Origin: Ruminiclostridium josui JCM 17888
GTDB lineage: Bacteria > Bacillota > Clostridia > Acetivibrionales > DSM-1351
Length of the DNA stretch: 64,000 bases
Assembly (NCBI RefSeq): GCF_000526495.1
Contig: NZ_JAGE01000001.1
Location: forward strand, 804,001 to 868,000
Direction of reading: 5' to 3'
A program made the translations under genes and the position numbers. Position 1 is the stretch's first letter. Every line of letters begins with the position of its first letter. Positions 42,024 to 50,600 of the stretch are shown in pieces. Under the pieces are notes generated by a model. That model ran no database searches, had not been told where the DNA came from, and saw only the letters and a program-made list of their open reading frames with translations.

Positions 42024-42511
42024 TTTTAGTACACGCCCCCTCAATTAAGTTAAAAATACTGTATCTAAAACCCTAATATAAAAAATAGATTATTCCAAAC
42101 CTCCTATCCTTGGTGTTCTTGTAAAACTTTATATATTTTTAATACATCATATTGCAACAAAATATAAAGTGTACCATCACAATCACTCAAAAAAACTGTG
42201 AACATAAGGCATTTAAATAATCTTATCTGACAAAATTTTTACTTCTATATACGAGCTTGTACTAGTTATGCTTATAAGGTATGCCTAAAATACAGCTGTT
42301 TCCGTGTACTTAGAATATAGCAAAAAAGTTTTTATTCAATTTTTTATTACATTTTTATGCATTTTTTTAATTAATTATATATTTAACAAACTAATGTATT
42401 ATTTGTCATTTAATGTATATTGTAAATGATTTTTAAACTAAAATCAAGTAATTCAGCTACGTATTCTAAATTTATCGTTAACCGCAAAAAAAGAAAGAGT
42501 CTTAGCTCTTT
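42024..42511. other. 488-bp AT-rich intergenic region upstream of the chemoreceptor
   Basis: It contains the chemoreceptor promoter side and the short terminator of the next gene at its right end. No ORF, repeat or riboswitch-like fold was found. No clear SigD promoter (TAAA-N15-GCCGATAA type) could be recognised. Confidence 0.5.
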
Positions 42512-42513
42512 CT
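42486..42513 (-). terminator. Small terminator overlapping the stop of the 121-residue gene
   Basis: AGAAAGAG (42492-42499) pairs with CTCTTTCT (42506-42513), and the minus strand continues with T7. Confidence 0.7.
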
Positions 42514-42877
42514 ATGAGTTTTTCAAATATTCTTTTCCAAGGTCACTAATTATAATTAACCGATTATCAATACCTTCTATAAGTTTTTGAAATTTCATTA
42601 CTGCTAATATTTTAAGAACTTCATTTTTCTCTTTTTCTCCAATAACCCCATAAATTTCATCTAAGGTAGCCTTACCCTTTTCGGAGAGAAAACTTAGCAG
42701 CTGTATTCTTTTGTTTTCTATGTTTACAGATTGCTTCCACTTTTCTATTAATTGCTCTTTGTTTTTCTCCCAGTAATCATTGCCCATCATTTTCCTTGTT
42801 TTATTCTCAAGTTCTTCAAATTTACAAGGTTTAAGTTCCCAGGGCCTTTCCGGATAGGTTTCGTTTATTTGCTCCAC
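42512..42877 (-). CDS. Hypothetical protein with winged-helix-like C-terminus
   Basis: 121 residues. The N-terminal half is charged and aromatic (YPERPWELKPCKFEELENKT, YWEKNKEQLIEKWK). The C-terminal half (LLSFLSEKGKATLDEIYGVIGEKEKNEVLKIL, then DNRLIIISDLGKEYL) has the helix-helix-wing pattern of winged-helix regulators. The GTG start lacks an obvious ribosome site at ideal distance. No family was recognised. It is divergent from the TetR gene, so it could share control with it. Confidence 0.65.
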   Translation of the reverse strand: MEQINETYPERPWELKPCKFEELENKTRKMMGNDYWEKNKEQLIEKWKQSVNIENKRIQLLSFLSEKGKATLDEIYGVIGEKEKNEVLKILAVMKFQKLIEGIDNRLIIISDLGKEYLKNS

Positions 42878-43013
42878 TTATTTTCTCAACCCCTTTCTAC
42901 GTAAACATTATTCTATGTATTAAAATAAATTTCCTGCATAGTATAAGGTTATACTTGGTTAATTAACATTATTTTTGTGCAAATTTAAACTTTTATTTTT
43001 ATTTACAGGGTGT

Positions 43014-43036
43014 TATAATATGAACATCGTTCATAT
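43014..43036 (+). promoter_or_regulatory. -10 box and TetR operator 1
   Basis: TATAAT at 43014-43019 is followed at once by a perfect palindrome, TATGAAC-ATC-GTTCATA (43019-43035; ATAT extensions give 43018-43036). The expected transcription start falls inside the palindrome, ideal for autorepression. The same TGAAC-N3-GTTCA core recurs before the MFS gene. Confidence 0.8.
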
Positions 43037-43049
43037 AAAAGGTGATTAT

Positions 43050-43580
43050 GTGCCAAAGATAATTGAAAATATAAAGGAAAACTTAATATTGGAAGGGAGA
43101 AAAACTCTTATAGAAAAGAGCTACAAGGAACTGAACATACGTGATATTGCAAAAACTTGCGGTATCGGTATAGGTACCTTTTACAATTACTTTGAAAACA
43201 AAGAAAAGTTTGTCCACGAAATATTTATGGACGACTGGAGAAAGATTATAGGGCTCTCTGAAAGCCTTAAATCTTCAAAAGAGCCCCTGAAGGATAAAAT
43301 CCAAAAAATATACATTTATCTGGATGGCTTTGTAGATAAGTATCTTTCTATTTTCTACGAAATTTCAATGCTTAAAGGCTATAGTCCTGAAAGAGACGAT
43401 GATATGAAAGAACTCTATACCATGGTTGAAGATATTTTAAATATTGAAAAAGCAAACGGAGCAATTAAGTCTATGCTAACACCCCACTGTTTGTCCCATT
43501 TTATTGTATCTAACCTAGTGTATTTGAGTAAAACCAAGTATATATCATTTGACGAATTATATTGTCATATGAATATTTAA
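43050..43580 (+). CDS. TetR-family repressor of the downstream MFS exporter
   Basis: 176 residues if started at the GTG at 43050, with AAAGGTGA just upstream. An ATG at 43020 would overlap the -10 box and operator, so it is unlikely. The N-terminal helix-turn-helix reads LNIRDIAKTCGIGIGTFYNYFENKEKF, diagnostic for TetR. The C-terminal ligand-binding part is variable. It is followed after 52 bp by an exporter gene, and the same TGAAC-N3-GTTCA palindrome lies before both genes, so it very likely represses itself and the exporter until a toxic ligand binds. Confidence 0.88.
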   Translation: MPKIIENIKENLILEGRKTLIEKSYKELNIRDIAKTCGIGIGTFYNYFENKEKFVHEIFMDDWRKIIGLSESLKSSKEPLKDKIQKIYIYLDGFVDKYLSIFYEISMLKGYSPERDDDMKELYTMVEDILNIEKANGAIKSMLTPHCLSHFIVSNLVYLSKTKYISFDELYCHMNI

Positions 43581-43606
43581 AAATTTTTTATTATTTTATT
43601 ATTAAG

Positions 43607-43619
43607 TGAACAATGTTCA
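43607..43619 (+). promoter_or_regulatory. TetR operator 2 before the MFS gene
   Basis: TGAAC-AAT-GTTCA, a perfect palindrome with the same half-sites and 3-bp spacer as operator 1, 14 bp before the MFS start codon. Confidence 0.75.
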
Positions 43620-43632
43620 GAAAGGTGAAAAA

Positions 43633-45405
43633 ATGAATACTAAAAACGACAATAAGAAAAGAATTGTTGTACTGACAATTTTTTTGTTGGGTATTTTTAT
43701 GGGGGCTATAGACAGCGGTATTGTATCCCCGGCAAGAACTGTAATTAAGAACAGCTTTGGTATCAGCGAATCATTAAGTGTATGGATGGTTACCATTTAC
43801 ACTTTGGCATATGCAGTAGCTATGCCTATAGTAAGTAAACTTTCAGATAAGTTTGGTCGTAAGAAAGTTTATCTGACCAGCATAATTGTTTTTGCAATTG
43901 GTTCATTTTTATGCGGTATATCAAACTTTTACGGCAATTTCACATTTTTCCTTATATCCAGAGTTATTCAAGCCATCGGCGGTGGAGGAATCATGCCTAT
44001 AGCAAATGCATTTATAGGAAACAGTTTTCCTCCTGAAAAACGAGGAACCGCACTTGGTTTTGTAGGAGGAGTTTATGGTATAGCCACAATTCTTGGGCCT
44101 ACCATGGGTTCATCAATTCTGGATATTGCAGGAGTTGAGCACTGGGGATGGATATTTTTCATAAACGTTCCTATAAGTTTATTAATTATTGCATTAAGCT
44201 ACAATCTCACTGAAAACCTTGGGGACAATAACAGTAAAATGGATTTAAAGGGCAGTCTCGTACTAAGTATTATGATTTTAAGCCTTATGTATGCCCTTAC
44301 CAACCTGAACTACTTCAATTTTATTGAAAGTATTAAGGATTTGCATGTGTATCCTTTCCTAATTGTTTTTGTAATCAGTTTGCCTTTGTTTGTTATTGTG
44401 GAATCTAAAGCAGAAGATCCAATTTTAAGCCTGAGATATTTTAAAGAGCGTCAGATACTTTTAACTCTTATACTTGGTTTTATCACTGGTGTCGGTCTTA
44501 TGGCAGTTGTTTTCATACCTCAATTTGCTGAAAACATTCTAAAGATTAAGACTGGAAACGGTGGATATCTTGTTACGTTAATGTCTGTATTCGCAGGTCT
44601 GGGTTCACCTCTTGGAGGAAAGCTTATTGATAAGTATTCTGCTAAACTTGTAACAGTTCTAGGTATGATTTGTACCGCTTTAGGTACTTTCTTCCTGGCA
44701 TTTTATACAACAGCCCACCCAAGCTTCCTTTCAATAATGATAGGACTAGTTTTTGTAGGTTTCGGTATGGGCTTCACAATGGGTACTCCGCTGAATTACC
44801 TTATGCTGTCATTTGTAAGTGAAAGTGAATCAGCTTCAGCATTATCTACCTTGTCTTTGGTAAGGTCAATAGGAATAGCTGTTTCTCCTAATATAATGAT
44901 TAACTTTATAGCTGAAGCCGGTAAGAGTGTTCAGGGTAAAATAATGGCAGTAATGCCTGAACCACCAACACCTACGTTCCCGGGTTCCCAGTATGTATCC
45001 GGTTACTTTGATATGTCAAAAATGACAAGTGGAGGTAGTGTTTCAAGTAGTTCAATAGAAAAACTTCAGTCTGCTGATGTTACTACTGTGGTAGATGTTC
45101 TGAAAGACTTCACTTCAAATATGCTTGATAAAGTAATACCAACTATCAAGGATAAAGTACTTGAAGCAATGTCAGCCGCTCCAAAAGGTGTTGCTTCACA
45201 AATCAATCTAGATAAAATTTTCAGTGATTGGAAGCTGGATTATCTTAATAAAATTGAAGGTGCTAGAGCAACTATTGAAAACACATTTCAGACTGCAATA
45301 AGCACAGGCTACAGAAATATGTTTATAGCCGCAGGTGTTATTGCAATTATAGGGTTGGTTGCAGCCCTGCTTCTAAAAAATAAAAAGAAAACAGTACAGG
45401 AATAA
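43633..45405 (+). CDS. MFS multidrug exporter, DHA2 (EmrB/QacA) type with enlarged last loop
   Basis: 590 residues from the ATG at 43633 (AAAGGTGA upstream); the GTG at 43606 lies in the operator. The signature LSDKFGRKKVYLTS after span 2 and a GGxFGIATILGPTMG-like motif C mark an antiporter, and the number of hydrophobic segments fits 14 spans. Between the last two spans lies a hydrophilic insert of about 130 residues (EPPTPTFPGSQYVSG to EGARATIENTF), longer than the usual QacA loop and probably extracellular. It should expel lipophilic or cationic drugs using the proton gradient, under the control of the neighbouring TetR protein. Confidence 0.9.
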   Translation: MNTKNDNKKRIVVLTIFLLGIFMGAIDSGIVSPARTVIKNSFGISESLSVWMVTIYTLAYAVAMPIVSKLSDKFGRKKVYLTSIIVFAIGSFLCGISNFYGNFTFFLISRVIQAIGGGGIMPIANAFIGNSFPPEKRGTALGFVGGVYGIATILGPTMGSSILDIAGVEHWGWIFFINVPISLLIIALSYNLTENLGDNNSKMDLKGSLVLSIMILSLMYALTNLNYFNFIESIKDLHVYPFLIVFVISLPLFVIVESKAEDPILSLRYFKERQILLTLILGFITGVGLMAVVFIPQFAENILKIKTGNGGYLVTLMSVFAGLGSPLGGKLIDKYSAKLVTVLGMICTALGTFFLAFYTTAHPSFLSIMIGLVFVGFGMGFTMGTPLNYLMLSFVSESESASALSTLSLVRSIGIAVSPNIMINFIAEAGKSVQGKIMAVMPEPPTPTFPGSQYVSGYFDMSKMTSGGSVSSSSIEKLQSADVTTVVDVLKDFTSNMLDKVIPTIKDKVLEAMSAAPKGVASQINLDKIFSDWKLDYLNKIEGARATIENTFQTAISTGYRNMFIAAGVIAIIGLVAALLLKNKKKTVQE

Positions 45406-45412
45406 AATTTTT

Positions 45413-45496
45413 GGGGCTGTCATAAAATTATTTTCTATCTTTTTACCCTATACATGAGTACAGGTGCTAAAGTAGAAAAATTTTGTGACAGCCCCT
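45413..45496. repeat. 84-bp hairpin with MITE-like ends, probably also a terminator
   Basis: GGGGCTGTCATAAAAT (45413-) pairs with ATTTTGTGACAGCCCC (to 45496), and pairing extends inward imperfectly. Read from the right end, TGTCACAAAATTTTTCTAC and the bases after it resemble the left end of the foldback element at 9382 (TGTCGCATAAATTTTTCTG...), including the following GTACTC-like segment. It lies between convergent genes and may terminate both. Confidence 0.55.
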
Positions 45497-45509
45497 TTGC
45501 AAAAAATAA

Positions 45510-48341
45510 TCAAGGATTTACTTTTACTATGATTTTATAGTAGTTAAGTGATTTTTTGTCCTCCGAAGTCACTTTTAATATAAAAAAGTCATTATTGGAT
45601 ATAGGAGTGTTTGCATACAATTCATCTGTTTCAAAGTTTATTGTGGAAGCTCCTTCTGCATACTTGACTGCTTTTATTTCAGCTTCTGCATAAGTTGCCC
45701 TGAACAATGTAATATATGATCCGGCATTTGTTTTATCTGCTGCAGCCGCACCAGTCAGCACTGTTGTCCCGGCTGTAACACCGTCTATTGTTTTTGCCGG
45801 TATACCAATATTATAATACCCTATGGCATTACCTTTTATTGTTGACATGTGGTCTAATTTTGCCTCACTGCCTGCTCTCAATCCCGGTGTTGTTACCTCT
45901 AGTCTGCATGGTGCCGACATATTCCCTTCTTCATTAACTGCAACTATCCATACGTTGTATGTGGTCGAATACCCAGGAAGATTATCTATTATAATTCTCT
46001 CCTCTACATTGGCTGTTATGGACACATTTCCTGAAGCTAATCCGGTTCCGCCCTTTCCGTTTTTACCTGTCAATACCTGCTCCTTTGTTGGAGTTGGATC
46101 GTAATAACCAACTTCTTCTGTAACTACATAATATACCCTTCCTGTTTGATTGACTTTTACGACCAACTCAACTTTCTTTGTGCCTGCTGCCTGTATAGGC
46201 CCGCCATAACGGTCGTACACCGCAGGTATTGTACCCACAACATTTACGATAATTTTGTAGTAATTTATTGTTACATTATCCTCTGCTGTTACTTTAATAA
46301 GAAAGAAGTCATTATTTTTTATAGTCTGGTTTGAATATGCTAAATCCTTTTCAAAGTTTGCTGTTGAGGCTCCATTGGCATATTTAACTACTCTTACCTT
46401 TGATTTTGCATCATTTGGCGTAAATAAGGTTATATATAATCCTGCATTGGAAGTATCAGCAGCTCTGGTTGCACTTATCGTTACACTTCCCGGTACTACA
46501 AGATTTGGGTCTGCATTGGGAATTCCCATATCGTTGATGGCAGTACCTTTTATTGTTGATGTTGTACATAATAGTGTACTGCTGATTTGTGATAACTTTA
46601 TGTTTTCATTTGATAATGGTGATGGAGCTGGTGCATCCAGAATAAGTGTATCGTTTCCCTTTGCCATTACTTTATAAGTGTATTTACCCGCTCCAGCTCT
46701 AGCAATTGATGGCCCGAAATCAAAACCCTCTGATGCCTTTTCAGCAGGCACAGTTACAGGCATTACCCATTCCTTTCCGTCTCTATATGCCTGTACCTCA
46801 TAGCTTACAGCATATGGTACCTGGCACCACTTTGCCACATCCCCATCCCAATTGAGACCTTCAGTTACTGTTGAAAGACAAATTACTGTCTGCTCAGCTG
46901 AGTGAAGAGACCAGGGACCGTCTAAATACAATATACCGTCTCCTTTTCCCATTACAGTTACGTTATAGCTGCCTTCTCCTGCTGCTCTCATAGCAGCTAA
47001 AAAGTTGTAGGAGGTTGTTCCTGCTGGCAAATTTATTGGTGAGCCTACTTCCCCGGAATCACTATATAGTTGCACCACATACCCAGATTCATTTGTAAGA
47101 TCATCCCATCTCGCTGTCCCAGTCTCATCTAATGTTACATTTTTCACCTGTGGCAGTTTGTAAGACAAGTAAGGTGATTTTACTATGATTTTATAATAGC
47201 TTATTGTTGATTTGTCCTCTGAAGTCACTTTTATTATGAAAAAGTCATTGTTGGTTACAGGCTCATTTGCATATTCCGAGTCTGTTTCAAAATTTTCCGT
47301 AGACTCTCCTATTGCGTACTTGACCACCTTAACATCAGCCTCTGCATAGGTTGCTCTTAAAGATGTGATATAAGGCCAACTATTACTTTCATTAATTGCC
47401 TGAGCCATTGTCAGTTCTGTCATTCCAGCTGTTACCCCTGCTATTGTGGAAGCAGGAGTTCCCGTATTGTAATAGCCAATTGTTTTTCCCTTTATTGTAG
47501 ACATGTAGTCCAACTTTGCTTCGCTGCTGGCAGTTTCTCCAGGGGTTCTTATATCAATTCTGTATATATCTGAAATATTACCAATTGAATCCACAGCCAC
47601 TAACCATACATCATATGTTGTGGAATATTCCGGTAGATTCTCTATTATAATGCTCTTTTCTCTATTGGCAGTTATATCTGTACTACCTGAGGCATAAGCC
47701 GGATCATCATATCCATCTTTTCTTTCCATTATTTGCCTAGCAGTAGGTTTTGGAGTATTTTTACTAACTATGTAGTGTATCATTCCAGAATCGTCTGCTT
47801 TTACAATAATCTCTGCTTTCTTTGTTCCCGTCGCCTGCATCTGTCCCTCTATGGGATAGTATCCTAAAAAAGGTGCATTTGCATCAACAGTCACTATTAT
47901 TTTATAGTATCTTATTTGTGTATTGTATGATGATGTTACCTTTACTATAAAAAAATCATTATCTGATATAGGTTCATTTGCATATGCAGCATCCGTTTCA
48001 AAATATCGTGTCCATGCCCCATATTTATATTTGACTGCCTTTACCTTTGCCCCAGGAGCATTTTGAGCAAATAGTGTAATAAACGCCCCTGCATTAGATG
48101 TGTCCGCTGCTTGAATACCATTTAGCAACACTTTTCCCGGGGTAATAGAGCCCTCTAATGACCCTGCTGGGGTTCCCAAGTCTGCTATTTTAACCCCTTT
48201 TATAGTTGACGCCGTACTCAACGTGGCATCATTCCCAGGATCATATGCATTTATATTTACCTGAAAGCATAAGGAAAAAAAAGCAGTTAAAGCTATCATT
48301 ATGCAAAACTTGTTTATAGAAAAAAAACTTGTTTTACCCAT
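45510..48341 (-). CDS. Secreted multi-repeat beta-sandwich protein
   Basis: 943 residues. Residues 1-32 form a signal peptide (basic start, IMIALTAFFSLCFQVNINA). Four copies of a repeat of about 105 residues occur near 40-150, 275-390, 590-695 and 835-943. Each opens with LSTxSTIKGxxIxxxGxPA and ends NDFFIxKVTSEDxxxxxYYKIIV. Between them lie two copies of another module (xYSTTYxVWxVAVDxxGN) and, in the centre, two Fn3-like modules with W-x-x-V-P-Y-A-x-S-Y-x-V-Q. No catalytic or anchoring domain was recognised. It is 25 bp after the dockerin protein gene and probably co-expressed, so it may act outside the cell on the same substrate. Confidence 0.8.
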   Translation of the reverse strand: MGKTSFFSINKFCIMIALTAFFSLCFQVNINAYDPGNDATLSTASTIKGVKIADLGTPAGSLEGSITPGKVLLNGIQAADTSNAGAFITLFAQNAPGAKVKAVKYKYGAWTRYFETDAAYANEPISDNDFFIVKVTSSYNTQIRYYKIIVTVDANAPFLGYYPIEGQMQATGTKKAEIIVKADDSGMIHYIVSKNTPKPTARQIMERKDGYDDPAYASGSTDITANREKSIIIENLPEYSTTYDVWLVAVDSIGNISDIYRIDIRTPGETASSEAKLDYMSTIKGKTIGYYNTGTPASTIAGVTAGMTELTMAQAINESNSWPYITSLRATYAEADVKVVKYAIGESTENFETDSEYANEPVTNNDFFIIKVTSEDKSTISYYKIIVKSPYLSYKLPQVKNVTLDETGTARWDDLTNESGYVVQLYSDSGEVGSPINLPAGTTSYNFLAAMRAAGEGSYNVTVMGKGDGILYLDGPWSLHSAEQTVICLSTVTEGLNWDGDVAKWCQVPYAVSYEVQAYRDGKEWVMPVTVPAEKASEGFDFGPSIARAGAGKYTYKVMAKGNDTLILDAPAPSPLSNENIKLSQISSTLLCTTSTIKGTAINDMGIPNADPNLVVPGSVTISATRAADTSNAGLYITLFTPNDAKSKVRVVKYANGASTANFEKDLAYSNQTIKNNDFFLIKVTAEDNVTINYYKIIVNVVGTIPAVYDRYGGPIQAAGTKKVELVVKVNQTGRVYYVVTEEVGYYDPTPTKEQVLTGKNGKGGTGLASGNVSITANVEERIIIDNLPGYSTTYNVWIVAVNEEGNMSAPCRLEVTTPGLRAGSEAKLDHMSTIKGNAIGYYNIGIPAKTIDGVTAGTTVLTGAAAADKTNAGSYITLFRATYAEAEIKAVKYAEGASTINFETDELYANTPISNNDFFILKVTSEDKKSLNYYKIIVKVNP

Positions 48342-48366
48342 TCTTGCATTCTCCTTTAGTTGAGCT

Positions 48367-49599
48367 TTATACCCCGTCCTTTTTAAACTGGTTTACAATT
48401 CTGCAATGATTTACATAGTCTGCATCAGTCTTTACCTCACTGGAATAGTTCAGTCCATAGGGCCAAAAATGCTGACTGTCCCCATGTACAACATCCGTTG
48501 AAACACCAGTAATATTTCTTAATTCTTCTGTACCGTATATTCCTGTATATATGCCATTTTTTACCAAAGAATACCAAGCTGAGCTCTGTCCTACACCCAC
48601 AGTATGAGCAATTTCATGCATAGCGGTGCAGGTGTCCATATAACTTCTTGATGCTCCAAATCTTATAGTTCCGTTTATACTTCCATCTGCTGTAGAAACT
48701 GATGGGTTGTAATATACAGTTAACTGCTTGCTGATATTAGTGAGATTATTATAGTATAGAACTGCAGAATCCATAGCGGCTTTTATTTTTGCATATGCAT
48801 CGGCTTGGTCGGCTGTGGGATTTTGCTCTCTAACCAGTGTATATGTAATGTTGCCTGTTGTTTGAGGAACAAGATACCACTGCTGATTTTTGCCTCCATT
48901 GTCAGTCCATTGGGCTACATCACCTCCGTTGGCTGTAGATACACTTAACACATCCAGCAACTTTCCGCTTCTCATGTTAACTATTTTATAGTATCCCCCG
49001 CCAATATCTATCAATCTCCATTTTTGAGAATCACTCCCACTATCTGTTCCCTGAATAGCGTCACCGCCATTTTCAGTTGAGGAGTTAAGTATTTCCAGAA
49101 GCTTTCCACTATTGCGGTTAACTATTTTGTAGTATCCTCCACCTGCATCTGCAAAGCTCCATTGCTGATTTGTTCCACCAGTGAGGCCCCACTGAATAAC
49201 ATTTCCTCCATCAGCAACAGATGCACCTGATACATCTAGAAGTTTACCGCTGTTACGATTGATTATCTTGTAATTAACACCTGTCTTAATATTGCTTACA
49301 GGAGCATTTATAGGCAGTGTAGTTACTATTCCCAGCAAATACTGTTTCAAAATAGCATAATCCACTGAATCTGCGGCATTATCCAAATTGAGATCCATAC
49401 TACTATTGTATGTACGTTCTGAATCCATAAGGTATTGTTTAAACCCTGCCAAGTCCAATGCATTAATGTTCCCGTCACCATTGTAGTCGCCATAGATTAG
49501 CGAATTTCCTGAAGCCGTTCCGACAGTCAAAGAAATACCTGAATTGAATACCACTGCCAAAAGCAGTGTAAAAGTAACTATCAATCCCTTGATTTTCAT
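48367..49599 (-). CDS. Cellulosomal dockerin protein with ricin-type lectin and HExxH metalloprotease-like domain
   Basis: 410 residues. A signal peptide occupies 1-30. A type I dockerin (about 35-95) has two calcium-binding repeats, GDYNGDGNINALDLAGFKQY and LNLDNAADSVDYAILKQYL. A ricin B-type lectin of three QxW repeats follows (about 105-245; NQQWSF, SQKWRL, NQQWYL). The last 165 residues include CTAMHEIAHTVGVG, a zinc HExxH motif extended as HExAHxxGxG, and later HGDSQHFWPYGLNY. It should dock onto a cellulosome scaffoldin, bind carbohydrate, and possibly cleave protein or glycoprotein. An N-terminal dockerin is less usual than a C-terminal one. The protease family was not identified. Confidence 0.85.
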   Translation of the reverse strand: MKIKGLIVTFTLLLAVVFNSGISLTVGTASGNSLIYGDYNGDGNINALDLAGFKQYLMDSERTYNSSMDLNLDNAADSVDYAILKQYLLGIVTTLPINAPVSNIKTGVNYKIINRNSGKLLDVSGASVADGGNVIQWGLTGGTNQQWSFADAGGGYYKIVNRNSGKLLEILNSSTENGGDAIQGTDSGSDSQKWRLIDIGGGYYKIVNMRSGKLLDVLSVSTANGGDVAQWTDNGGKNQQWYLVPQTTGNITYTLVREQNPTADQADAYAKIKAAMDSAVLYYNNLTNISKQLTVYYNPSVSTADGSINGTIRFGASRSYMDTCTAMHEIAHTVGVGQSSAWYSLVKNGIYTGIYGTEELRNITGVSTDVVHGDSQHFWPYGLNYSSEVKTDADYVNHCRIVNQFKKDGV

Positions 49600-49682
49600 T
49601 ATCCTACCATCTCCTTTTTATATTTGTAATGTAATGGTATAATATCAAGGTTTTTCAAGTTAATCAATAAGTCCCCATATAA

Positions 49683-50039
49683 CTATAAGTTATCTATATT
49701 ATTATTTTTTTCATGTACTGTAGAGTGGTTTATTTTTCCGTCATCCAGTGAATCCTTTATAAGCTCATACCATTCCTGAAGTTTTTTCTCAAGAAGGTTT
49801 TTTGAAATAAACAATCTAATCCACAAAGGCATAGCATTATAAAGCTGGTTAAGTACAGCATTAAACCTTTCCTGTCCTTTTTTACTTCCCGTAATAACCT
49901 GCTCTGCCTGTATAATCATTTTATATGCCATTTCCCTTAACTTTGTCCAACGGTGTTTTGTTATCAGGTAAATAACGTATCCTGCAAACCCTATGGCAAT
50001 TAATATAACAAACCAGTAATCAATGAAAAATTCCCTCAT
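49683..50039 (-). CDS. Small membrane protein resembling LL-H-type holins
   Basis: 118 residues from the ATG at 50039 (GGGGGG 8 bases upstream); the frame extends to 50063. One strong membrane span (about 7-28, WFVILIAIGFAGYVIYLI) is followed by LREMAYKMIIQAEQVITGSKKGQERFNAVLNQLYN, the pattern of the Holin_LLH family (A-E-Q, then G-x-K-K-G-x-x-R-F). No endolysin or phage gene is nearby, so a lysis role is doubtful and it may simply share the fold. Likely anchored with a cytoplasmic tail. Confidence 0.6.
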   Translation of the reverse strand: MREFFIDYWFVILIAIGFAGYVIYLITKHRWTKLREMAYKMIIQAEQVITGSKKGQERFNAVLNQLYNAMPLWIRLFISKNLLEKKLQEWYELIKDSLDDGKINHSTVHEKNNNIDNL

Positions 50040-50148
50040 TAGACTTACCCCCCATATAAGCAATGTCCATTTTTAACTTTCTAAAAAAGAAGGTAAAATG
50101 AAGGTACTATTTACAACCGGGGTTGCTTTAAGACAAGCAGAGGGACAA

Positions 50149-50194
50149 AAATAGCAGATACAGCACACTCATGAGTGTGCTGTATCTGCTATTT
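50149..50194. terminator. Perfect 23-bp palindromic terminator
   Basis: Bases 50149-50171 are the exact reverse complement of 50172-50194 (core AGCACACTCATGAGTGTGCT), followed on the minus strand by a T-run. It closes the gene at 50207-50518. Confidence 0.85.
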
Positions 50195-50206
50195 AATTAG
50201 ATAAAA

Positions 50207-50518
50207 TTATTCTTCATCTTTAGAATCTTCAGATTCATTATTTCCTTCTTCTGATTCTCCCCGCGTTTCTCCCCGAGTTGTTTTCATTGCTTCAAGTTTC
50301 GGGCCAAGCTTTTGTTTATATGCCTTTGGAGCTTTTTCATAAAACATTCTCAAAAGCAACTCTTCAGTAACAACTTTAACTTTGTGCTCCAAAATCCAGC
50401 TCTCTATCTCACGTCTTATCATGGATCTGAAAATTGGAGGAACTGCAGACATTACTGCTTTAAACATTTTTCTGCTGTTGCCTTTCCAAGTAACATTGTT
50501 TAATGCTGAACTCCTCAT
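50207..50518 (-). CDS. Small protein with PCP-reductase-like helical domain
   Basis: 103 residues. The centre (MSAVPPIFRSMIRREIESWILEHKVKVVTEELLLRMF) matches the 'VPxFxRxxVRxxxExxAxxxxxxxVTxE' pattern of the small proto-chlorophyllide-reductase-type helical domain (PF08369-like), which is also found as a stand-alone protein in non-photosynthetic anaerobes. The tail is Glu/Asp/Ser-rich and probably unstructured. Function is unknown. It is monocistronic with a strong terminator. Confidence 0.6.
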   Translation of the reverse strand: MRSSALNNVTWKGNSRKMFKAVMSAVPPIFRSMIRREIESWILEHKVKVVTEELLLRMFYEKAPKAYKQKLGPKLEAMKTTRGETRGESEEGNNESEDSKDEE

Positions 50519-50600
50519 TACTACCTCCTACCCGCATAGCTGCATCCATAAAATAATAATACATACTATGGCGGATAATGAGTTTTGGTTCTAATTCCAC

